A DNA stretch of 43,807 nucleotides from contig JAHISJ010000020.1 of assembly GCA_018818205.1 (NCBI GenBank), forward strand, positions 1 through 43,807, written 5' to 3'. Positions within the stretch are counted from its first letter, which is position 1; the number at the start of each line of letters is the position of its first letter. The stretch comes from Patescibacteria group bacterium (lineage in GTDB: Bacteria; Patescibacteriota; JABMPQ01; JAHIRA01). This document shows, piece by piece, positions 8,712 through 16,110 of the stretch. The notes below the pieces were generated by a model. It was not told the DNA's origin. It did no database searches and worked only from the letters and a program-made list of their open reading frames with translations. Made by a program: the position numbers and the translations under genes.

Positions 8712-9320
8712 ATGAACTATACTTTACCCAAGCTACCATACGCATTTGATGCCCTTGAGCCACACATAGATGCAAGAACGGTTGAAATTCACTATACCAT
8801 ACACCATCAGGCATATATTGATAAACTAAACGATGCACTGTCAAAAGCACCGGAACTTGCAGACACATCACTTGAGCAGCTGATTTCTGACAAAGAGGCA
8901 CTACCGGAAGCAGTCAGGGATGCGGTGTGGAACAATGCCGGAGGGCACTTTGCACATTCTCTGTACTGGCAGTGCATGAAGACAGACGGAGGAATGGTAT
9001 CAGAGGGAGCATTCCTTGATGCAATTAATGACGAATTTGGTAGCGCTTTATCTTTAAAAGAAAAGATGACAGAGGTAGCAGCCGGGCAATTTGGAAGCGG
9101 TTGGGCATGGCTTTTTAAAGATAAAGAAGGAAATCTCGGTATACTATCAACGCCAAATCACGATACCCCACTTGCTGAGGGTAAAACACCACTTTTAGTA
9201 ATTGATGTTTGGGAACATGCATATTATCTCAAGTATCAAAATAGAAGACCGGAGCACATTGATGCGTGGTGGAACGTGGTAAATTGGGAGTATGTAGCGG
9301 GTTTGTTTTTGATAAAATAG
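8712..9320 (+). CDS. sodA: Superoxide dismutase, Fe/Mn type
   Basis: YTLPKLPYAFDALEPHIDARTVEIHYTIHHQAYIDKLN, NNAGGHFAHSLYW, GSGWAWL, DVWEHAYYLKYQNRRPEHIDAWWNVVNW. Confidence 0.95.
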   Translation: MNYTLPKLPYAFDALEPHIDARTVEIHYTIHHQAYIDKLNDALSKAPELADTSLEQLISDKEALPEAVRDAVWNNAGGHFAHSLYWQCMKTDGGMVSEGAFLDAINDEFGSALSLKEKMTEVAAGQFGSGWAWLFKDKEGNLGILSTPNHDTPLAEGKTPLLVIDVWEHAYYLKYQNRRPEHIDAWWNVVNWEYVAGLFLIK

Positions 9321-9324
9321 AGGA

Positions 9325-10755
9325 ATGGCAAACGATATTAAAATAAAAACACCGACAATTTTTACCATTTTTGGTGCAAGCGGGGACCTTGCAAAGAAGA
9401 AACTTCTTCCGGCTCTCTTGGATTTGTATGTAAGAAATTTGCTTCCAAAAAAGTTTCGGATTGTTGGATTTGCGCTCGATGATTATTCTGATGCGACATA
9501 TCGTAAATTTGTACGAAGAGCTATTGCGAATAATAAGCATGGCCACTTGCGCGCAAAAGTTAAGGCCTTTTTAAAAAACATACACTACGAGCAAGGATTG
9601 TTCGAAAATGTTGAGGCATATACTAACCTTACTGCGCGTATTTCAGGGATAGAGAAGGAGTACAACGCATGTGCGAATATCTTTTTGTACCTTGCGGTCC
9701 CTCCCAAGGTGTATGCCATAGTTCTCAAAAATCTTAAGAAATCAAAACTGACCGTCTCGTGTGTTGGAGGAAAGAGCTGGATGCGAGTACTTGTCGAGAA
9801 GCCCTTTGGTCGTGATTTAAAGACAGCTAGAGAGCTTAATACTAAATTAAAAACACTTTTTATTGAAGAACAGATATTTAGAATTGATCACTACCTTGCC
9901 AAGGAAACAGTGCAAAATCTCTTAAGTTTTAGATTTTCCAACACTCTTTTTGAATCGGCATGGGACAAGGACTATATTGAACGAGTAGAGATAAAACTTA
10001 GAGAGAAAAAGGGCATTGAAGGAAGAGAGCGATTCTATGATGACGTGGGTGCGTTTAGGGACGTTGGTCAAAATCATATGCTGCAACTCCTTGCGCTTGT
10101 CGCAATGGAATATCCAGGGAAGCTCGAGGCAGATACTGTTCGGAAGAAGAGAGCTGCGATACTCGAGGCGCTTACACCACTTACAGGAAAGACTATTTCA
10201 CAAAACTCAATTCAAGGGCAATACATTGGGTATAGAGGAAAGAGAGGAGTGCCACAGGACTCAACCACTGAGACGTATTTTAAGATTAAAACATTTATAA
10301 ACGATGAGCGGTGGAAGGGCATACCGTTTTATTTAGAGAGTGGTAAACGACTTGGCGAAACAAAAACAAAGATTACGATATATTTAAAAAAAGCGCAGTG
10401 TTTGTGTGCGCCTGAGTTTGAGAAACCGCATCAAAATAGAATCGTGTTTCGTATTCAACCAAACGAGGGAATCTCTGTTGTGTTCTGGGTTAAAAAACCA
10501 GGGTTTACCATGGAGCTTGAGGAAAAGAAGCTCACGTTTTATTACCATGAAACTGAGCCACTATTAAAACTTCCGGATGCCTATGAAAAGGTGCTGTACG
10601 ATTGTTTGCGGGGTGATCAAACGCTCTTTGCAAGTACTAGAGAAGTTGAGGCATCGTGGAAGTTTATTTCACCAATAATTAAAAAGTGGAACACTGAACC
10701 ACCACTTTTGTATAAGCAAGGTTCTTATGGACCATCTAAACGATTAACATTCTAG
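9325..10755 (+). CDS. zwf: Glucose-6-phosphate 1-dehydrogenase
   Basis: FTIFGASGDLAKKKLLPALLDL, VEKPFGRDL, FRIDHYLAKETVQNLLSFRFSN. Confidence 0.97.
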   Translation: MANDIKIKTPTIFTIFGASGDLAKKKLLPALLDLYVRNLLPKKFRIVGFALDDYSDATYRKFVRRAIANNKHGHLRAKVKAFLKNIHYEQGLFENVEAYTNLTARISGIEKEYNACANIFLYLAVPPKVYAIVLKNLKKSKLTVSCVGGKSWMRVLVEKPFGRDLKTARELNTKLKTLFIEEQIFRIDHYLAKETVQNLLSFRFSNTLFESAWDKDYIERVEIKLREKKGIEGRERFYDDVGAFRDVGQNHMLQLLALVAMEYPGKLEADTVRKKRAAILEALTPLTGKTISQNSIQGQYIGYRGKRGVPQDSTTETYFKIKTFINDERWKGIPFYLESGKRLGETKTKITIYLKKAQCLCAPEFEKPHQNRIVFRIQPNEGISVVFWVKKPGFTMELEEKKLTFYYHETEPLLKLPDAYEKVLYDCLRGDQTLFASTREVEASWKFISPIIKKWNTEPPLLYKQGSYGPSKRLTF

Positions 10756-10758
10756 CAT

Positions 10759-11661
10759 ATGAAAATAGGATACATTGGCCTTGGAAAAATGGGACTTGGC
10801 ATGGTGTCACGTCTTCGTGAGAAGTCATTTGATATTGTGGCGTTTGATCCAAGCGAAGAAAGTCTAAAAGAAGCGCAAAAAGCAGGAGCAGAGGCTGCAG
10901 CCTCTGCAGCAGATGTTGTGTCAAAATTGGAGCATCCGCGACTTGTCTGGCTCATGGTTCCTCATCAAGTAGTAGACAGCGTGCTAGATGAGATAGTACC
11001 CCAGCTTGAAAAAGGGGATACTATTGTTGATGGAGGCAACTCAAACTTTAAGAAAACAATAAACCGTGCGGAAAAAGTAGAAGAAAAAGGTATTCACTAT
11101 TTAGATGCTGGAGTAAGTGGCGGTCCAGGCGGAGCGCGTAGTGGCGCATGTGTCATGGTTGGGGGAGATGCAGATACATATAGCACGTATGAGGATCTTT
11201 TTAAGGCAATAGCAGACACTAATGCGTATGGACATTTTGGTGCATCAGGCGCGGGGCATTTTGTAAAAATGGTTCACAATGGCATTGAATACGGAATGAT
11301 GCAGGCGATTGGTGAGGGCTTTGAGATTCTTAAGAAGTCTGAGTATACTCTCAACCTTACTAAAGTAGCCGATTTGTATAACCATAAAAGTGTTATTGAA
11401 TCCAGATTAGTAGGATGGCTTAAACAAGGATATGACGAGTATGGAGAAGATCTTGAGGCGATATCAGGGAAAGTATCTCATAGTGGTGAGGGATTATGGA
11501 CTGTTGAAACGGCAAAAGAAATGGGTATTCCGGTCCCCATCATTGAAGGGTCTTTGAAGTTCAGAGAAGAGTCTCAAGAGAACCCAAGTTATACGGGTCA
11601 AGTAGTATCTGCGCTCAGAAATCAATTTGGTGGCCACGAAGTAAAGAAAAAGAAGGAATAA
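10759..11661 (+). CDS. gnd: 6-phosphogluconate dehydrogenase, decarboxylating
   Basis: IGYIGLGKMGLGMVSRL, DGGNSNFKKT, LDAGVSGGPGGARSGACVMVGGD, HFVKMVHNGIEYGMMQAIGEG. Confidence 0.96.
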   Translation: MKIGYIGLGKMGLGMVSRLREKSFDIVAFDPSEESLKEAQKAGAEAAASAADVVSKLEHPRLVWLMVPHQVVDSVLDEIVPQLEKGDTIVDGGNSNFKKTINRAEKVEEKGIHYLDAGVSGGPGGARSGACVMVGGDADTYSTYEDLFKAIADTNAYGHFGASGAGHFVKMVHNGIEYGMMQAIGEGFEILKKSEYTLNLTKVADLYNHKSVIESRLVGWLKQGYDEYGEDLEAISGKVSHSGEGLWTVETAKEMGIPVPIIEGSLKFREESQENPSYTGQVVSALRNQFGGHEVKKKKE

Positions 11662-11664
11662 AGC

Positions 11665-12522
11665 ATGAAACCAGAGGGCCTTAACACCAGAATTTTTCTT
11701 GATAGTGGTGATCCATCAGAGACTAAAGAAGTGTATGAAACACTTGGGTTTTTGGATGGTCAAACCACCAATCCATCGCTCATTGCAAAAAATCCTGACG
11801 TCAAAAAACACATAGATGCTGGAGGAAAATTCACTCGTGAGGAAGTGTATGCGTTTTATAAGGAAGTACTTCATGAAATAGACAGCATTATTCCCCATGG
11901 TTCACTGTCAGTTGAGGTCTATGCTGATGAAAGCTCAACAGCAGAAGAGATTATTGCTCAGGCTGAGGCAATGAACACGTGGGTACCACATGCACACGTG
12001 AAGATTCCTATTACACAAGCAGGACTGAGTGCGGGAGAAAAACTATCAAAAAAAGGTATGCATCTAAACTTCACTCTCTGTTTTACGGAAGAGCAGGCAG
12101 CGGCAGTACATGCGGCAACACGCGGTGCAAAAGAGGAGCAGATCTACATCTCTCCGTTTATTGGGAGACTTGATGATACAGGGTTAAGCGGTGTGAGCTT
12201 AGTAGAGGCTATGCAGAAGCTCTATTTGGAGGGTAAGAGCCCCGTCCAAGTACTTGCAGCAAGTGTTAGGAATCTTGACCACTTTCTTCAGGTTATTTCT
12301 CAAAACGTTGATATCGTAACGGCACCAAAAACAGTGCTTATTGAATGGGCAAAGAAAGGATTTCCCCTCTTGAGTCCAGAGAAGGAAAGTGATTTAGCTA
12401 ATATGGCGTTTAAACAATATGACCTTTCAAAAGAGTGGCAAACATTTGATATTGATCATGAGCTTACCCAAAAAGGACTTAAGAAGTTTGCAGACGATTG
12501 GAACGCGTTAATTCAAAAGTAA
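11665..12522 (+). CDS. tal: Transaldolase family protein
   Basis: IFLDSGDPSETKEVYETLGFLDGQTTNPSLIAKNP, SVEVYADE, HVKIPITQAGLSA, LNFTLCFTEEQA, ISPFIGRLDD. Confidence 0.93.
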   Translation: MKPEGLNTRIFLDSGDPSETKEVYETLGFLDGQTTNPSLIAKNPDVKKHIDAGGKFTREEVYAFYKEVLHEIDSIIPHGSLSVEVYADESSTAEEIIAQAEAMNTWVPHAHVKIPITQAGLSAGEKLSKKGMHLNFTLCFTEEQAAAVHAATRGAKEEQIYISPFIGRLDDTGLSGVSLVEAMQKLYLEGKSPVQVLAASVRNLDHFLQVISQNVDIVTAPKTVLIEWAKKGFPLLSPEKESDLANMAFKQYDLSKEWQTFDIDHELTQKGLKKFADDWNALIQK

Positions 12523-13139
12523 TGAACAAAGAAATCAAGGACATTTCACTGCCGTTTTATGAAGGTATGCCGGTGTATCCCGGGAACCCAGAAGTCACCG
12601 TGACGGAAGAGAGCGGAGCAACATCAACTCATTCTAAGATTTGTCTTGGGACTCATGCCGGAACTCACATTGATGCACCGCGGCATGTGTTTGAAGAGGG
12701 CAAGGGTATTGATGATCTCGAGTTATCAAAACTCATTGGGCCGTGTCGTGTGCTTGATATGACGCATGTCAAAGAATGCGTGAGACAAGGAGATCTTGAA
12801 AAAGAAAACGTGCAAGAAGGTGAACGCATTCTTTGTAAAACAGCAAACTCGAATAGGGGCTTTGATTCATTTTATGATGACTACGTATATCTAGATGGTG
12901 ATGCTGCAGAGTATTTAGCTCATGTAGGTATTGTCCTTTTTGGTATCGATTCATTCTCAGTAAAAAAGAGAGGCGGAGACGATACTCGTCCTCATGATTC
13001 ACTGCTAAAAAAAGAAATCCCCATTATTGAAGGGATTTCTCTAAAAGATATTGAACCAGGAGCGTGGGAGCTTATTGCGCTTCCGGTAAAGTTTAGGGAG
13101 CTTGATGGTGCACCGGCTAGAGTTGTGTTAATGCATTAA
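12522..13139 (+). CDS. Cyclase family protein (kynurenine formamidase-like metal hydrolase)
   Basis: PFYEGMPVYPGNPEV, KICLGTHAGTHIDAPRHVF; TAATG overlap with tal stop. Confidence 0.88.
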   Translation: MNKEIKDISLPFYEGMPVYPGNPEVTVTEESGATSTHSKICLGTHAGTHIDAPRHVFEEGKGIDDLELSKLIGPCRVLDMTHVKECVRQGDLEKENVQEGERILCKTANSNRGFDSFYDDYVYLDGDAAEYLAHVGIVLFGIDSFSVKKRGGDDTRPHDSLLKKEIPIIEGISLKDIEPGAWELIALPVKFRELDGAPARVVLMH

Positions 13140-14209
13140 GCTCTGCAGTATTCAATCAAAAACGCAACCATTTTTTCCATCTCAGGGATGCTTGCCTTTT
13201 CTTTGGTAGTATGGAAGTTGTAGGCGCCATAGGAAATATCTACTGCACGAATTCCCTTACCGACAAACGCGTTTACATCACTTCCACCCATAGACTTGTT
13301 AAAAGTTGGTGTTACACCGACTTTTTTTAGTGCATTAATAACCTTTTTGATATGAGGATCTTTTTTAGAATACTTGTATCCAACACATACGCGACTGACG
13401 GTAAAATCAAGCGTGGCTCCATACTTTTTTACAGCAGCTTGAAAAGTATCTTTAAAAAGGGAAACTTGTTTTTTTGCTTTCTCATTAACATGACTTCTTA
13501 CTTCAGCTTTAATGAGTGCTGACTCAGGAACACCATTCCTGGCATATCCACTTTGCAAAACACCAATGTTTGTTGATGTTTCGCGGTCAATGATGCCGAT
13601 TGATAGATTTGAGATAGCGTCTACTGCAACGGAAAGGGCATTAATACCTTTCTTTTGAGCAGAGCCAGCATGGGCTCCCTGGCCGGTTATTATGATATCC
13701 ATAATGTGGTAGTGCGGGGAGGCAAGGGTAATCACCCCGAGCCCTTCGGTGCCGTCAAGTCCCAGTCCATCAGTGACGATAATATCTTTGTCACTAAGGG
13801 CCATAGCACCGTAAACCCCCGTTTCTTCCTCGCGTGTAAAAACTATCTTAAGCGGGCGGTGGCTTACCTTTTTTTCCTTCATGACAAGCATTGCTTCAAG
13901 AATTTCTGCAATGCCAGCTTTATCATCTGCTCCCAAAATGGTATTACCGCTACTTACAATCGTATCGTTTTTGATAGCTGCCTTGATGCCTCGACACGGA
14001 TCCACAGTATCCATGTGGGCGCTGAGCAATAACGGTTTCCCAGCACCACGGATAGTGGCAATGAGATTTCCATACGAATCCTTTTTGTATAGCACTGAAT
14101 GTTTGTTAAACCACTGTTCAATATACAAAGACACTTTCTCTTCTTTGCCAGAAGGACTGTCTATTTCTGCAAGGTCAATAAAAGTTTTGACAAGTCGTGT
14201 ATTTCCCAT
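13136..14209 (-). CDS. M20/M25/M40 family metallopeptidase (PepT-like)
   Basis: LLLSAHMDTVDP, LGADDKAGIAEILEAM, FTREEETGVYGA, GLDGTEGLGVITLASP. Start at MGNTRLVKTF preferred. Confidence 0.92.
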   Translation of the reverse strand: MGNTRLVKTFIDLAEIDSPSGKEEKVSLYIEQWFNKHSVLYKKDSYGNLIATIRGAGKPLLLSAHMDTVDPCRGIKAAIKNDTIVSSGNTILGADDKAGIAEILEAMLVMKEKKVSHRPLKIVFTREEETGVYGAMALSDKDIIVTDGLGLDGTEGLGVITLASPHYHIMDIIITGQGAHAGSAQKKGINALSVAVDAISNLSIGIIDRETSTNIGVLQSGYARNGVPESALIKAEVRSHVNEKAKKQVSLFKDTFQAAVKKYGATLDFTVSRVCVGYKYSKKDPHIKKVINALKKVGVTPTFNKSMGGSDVNAFVGKGIRAVDISYGAYNFHTTKEKASIPEMEKMVAFLIEYCRA

Positions 14210-14376
14210 GTAATGATAAGAAGTGATAGATAATCGTTTGACTAAATAAGCAGGATACTTTTTTTTCACATCTTTGAGCCACAAAAGCGCGTTCTTGTTT
14301 CCTTTTGTATCTCTAGAAAGCGTTTTAAAATGAATGAGTTTTTAAGGTGGTCTCAAGCGTCATGTTTTTTTGGTTC

Positions 14377-14405
14377 AAAAAAAGGATAGCAGATTTGTGC
14401 TATCC
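14377..14405 (-). terminator. Rho-independent terminator on minus strand
   Basis: ggatagca (14384-14391) gatttg tgctatcc (14398-14405); A-run 14377-14383 on + gives a T-tract on minus. Confidence 0.7.
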
Positions 14406-14543
14406 GATCAAGAAATGGTGGTGTATTAAGAGAGGATTTCGGAAAGAAGCCTCTTTGCTTTCTTACGATCCATAGTTTGAATCACGTTGTGCCATACATT
14501 AAGAGCCTTGGGACAGACTGCCAAAACTGAATATAAAATGCTC

Positions 14544-14572
14544 TTGAGAAGAGAGTAGGGTTAGTGTATAGT
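14544..14572 (+). promoter_or_regulatory. Sigma70-like promoter for tRNA-Gly
   Basis: TTGAGA (14544-14549), 17-nt spacer, TATAGT (14567-14572), 45 nt upstream of the tRNA. Confidence 0.65.
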
Positions 14573-14616
14573 ATTTTTACATTCGGTGATGTCACCAAGG
14601 AGGAATAACGTTTAGC

Positions 14617-14688
14617 GCGGGTATAGTACAACGGTTAGTATATCAGCTTTCCAAGCTGAGGATACGGGTTCGATTCCCGTTACCCGCT
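14617..14688 (+). tRNA. tRNA-Gly (anticodon TCC)
   Basis: Acceptor gcgggta/tacccgc, anticodon arm tcagc-tttccaa-gctga, T-arm cgggttcgattcccg. Confidence 0.96.
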
Positions 14689-14791
14689 TTTTTTGTGGTC
14701 AAAATTTTAAATAAAAAAAACTGACTATGGTGAGTCAGTTTGTGTGAATTGTGTTTTTAATCACGTTTTTATGTCAAGGTAGAAGATGGAT

Positions 14792-15319
14792 TTACATGCA
14801 GGGGTTATGTTCCCCGGGCCAGCGCTCGACTCTTACCTCTTCAACTGCAACCTGGTGGCCTTCAACAGTCAAAACGACACCAATCCTATCAAGATGGAGC
14901 TGCGGAACTAAGAGGAGCATTTGCAAATTTTGTACGTTGTTTCTTAAAGAAGCAGACACAAGATCAATAATACATTCTGGCAATATAACGATCGTATCCT
15001 CGCCGTGCGTTCTAGCTTTTTGGAGGATGTATCGACGAATAGTAACGATTTCATCCCAAATCGCTGCTTCATCAGTATGTTCAGGTAATATCCAGCCATT
15101 GTTTGGCTTGCGGGGTGGGAGCTTTGAACTTTCTTGAGAAATGCGTAACTCTTTGGTAGCCAGAATTTCTACGGCGGGAGAGTTACTAATAATTTCTTGG
15201 CACAAAGAAATAGCCTCAATAGTAGGGGTCGCTAAAACCAGAATTTTTCCAGGAAGTTTGCTAAGAATGCCAGCGATAGCTTCATAATTTGCAGTAATCC
15301 TTAAAAATGATATTTTCAT
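14792..15319 (-). CDS. Degenerate histidine-phosphatase-like protein (putative)
   Basis: ATG at 15319 preceded by GGAGGAAAG. MKISFLRITANYEAIAG...KILVLATPTIEAISLCQEIISNSPAVEILATKELRI...TIVILPECIIDLVSASL resembles the phosphoglycerate-mutase-like fold without the RHG motif. Confidence 0.5.
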   Translation of the reverse strand: MKISFLRITANYEAIAGILSKLPGKILVLATPTIEAISLCQEIISNSPAVEILATKELRISQESSKLPPRKPNNGWILPEHTDEAAIWDEIVTIRRYILQKARTHGEDTIVILPECIIDLVSASLRNNVQNLQMLLLVPQLHLDRIGVVLTVEGHQVAVEEVRVERWPGEHNPCM

Positions 15320-15360
15320 TCTTTCCTCCAGAAAAAAGGACATTTGAACCAACTGTTTTT

Positions 15361-15416
15361 AGCTGGCCCGGCGGAAGGACGAAGAAGTTAATCCTCATCC
15401 CCGCGCCGGAGAAGCT
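15361..15416 (-). promoter_or_regulatory. Structured leader element 2 (upstream of 15319 gene)
   Basis: agct (15361-15364)/agct (15413-15416), ccggcg (15368-15373)/cgccgg (15404-15409), inner agga/tcct. Confidence 0.4.
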
Positions 15417-15462
15417 AAACATAGTAAAAAAGGTTCTCTTCATCTGTTAAGTCAAAAAAGAC

Positions 15463-15539
15463 AAAACAAAAAAACCGGCCAGTGGCCAGTTTATTAGTTG
15501 AAATGATGATCAAAACTAAACTGGCCGACCAAGTCGGTT
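15463..15539 (-). terminator. Attenuator-like intrinsic terminator in leader of minus-strand gene
   Basis: On minus: aaccgacttggtcggccagttta...taaactggccactggccggttttttt. Core perfect 10-bp IR 15484-15493/15517-15526, extended ends aaccg/cggtt, T-rich tract after stem. Confidence 0.6.
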
Positions 15540-15595
15540 AAAGAAGCTAAAGAAAAATGCAGTTGTTAAGCAGTTCTTTTTATTCATCAGTTGGA

Positions 15596-15623
15596 AGTTT
15601 ATCAAATCAAAAAAAACTGTCAA
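15596..15623 (-). promoter_or_regulatory. Candidate sigma70-like promoter on minus strand
   Basis: TTGACA (15623-15618), 16-nt spacer, TAAACT (15601-15596). Confidence 0.4.
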
Positions 15624-15780
15624 GGACATTTTTCCAGATGTGAACTAAAAGGTAAAAAAATAGACTGTTGAAAGTTAACAACTGATTAATGGAGAGTTGG
15701 TACAGGGTTCTGCTTTTTTTAGTTTCTTGATATGATGTATAAAGGAAAAGAAAATACATAAAGAAGGGAGGTGAAAACAA

Positions 15781-15975
15781 ATGAAAAAAATAAAATGTAG
15801 CGATATGGGTATGGAGTGCCCCTATATTGCAATTGCAGAAACCGATGAAGAGGTATTAAATGATATCAAAGGCCATGGCATGGAAGTTCATGCAGAGGCA
15901 ATGGAAGCTATGTCAGATGAAGAAAAAGCAGGGATGGAAGTTAAAATGAAAGAAGTAATGTATGAAGAAGAATAG
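15781..15975 (+). CDS. DUF1059 family small protein
   Basis: MKKIKCSDMGMECPYIAIAETDEEVLNDIKGHGMEVHAEAM; strong RBS gaagggaggtg. Confidence 0.85.
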   Translation: MKKIKCSDMGMECPYIAIAETDEEVLNDIKGHGMEVHAEAMEAMSDEEKAGMEVKMKEVMYEEE

Positions 15976-16002
15976 AATCTTCTACGTTAAGCTTTTTAAG
16001 CC

Positions 16003-16030
16003 AAAAAACACTGTACAAGCGGTGTTTTTT
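16003..16030. terminator. Bidirectional rho-independent terminator
   Basis: aaaaaacactg tacaag cggtgtttttt. Confidence 0.75.
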
Positions 16031-16110
16031 GAATGCCTTCGTGTCTATACACGCATTTGACTAAAACACACATTCAAGCTATACTCTAAGCTTAAGAAAA
16101 GGCAAAAACC

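Noticed and set aside
8638-8901. Minus-strand ORF overlapping the Cys-rich gene and sod
   Set aside because: Overlaps two well-supported plus-strand genes; composition is shadow-ORF-like.
13136-13139. Overlapping convergent stop codons of the cyclase and M20 peptidase (shared TTAA)
   Set aside because: Normal in compact genomes; not evidence of special regulation by itself.
15473-15539. Integron attC site or CRISPR-like palindrome at the GGCCAGTTTA inverted repeat
   Set aside because: No proper RYYYAAC/GTTRRRY core boxes, no integrase, and no repeat-spacer periodicity; the minus-strand T-rich tract fits a terminator better.
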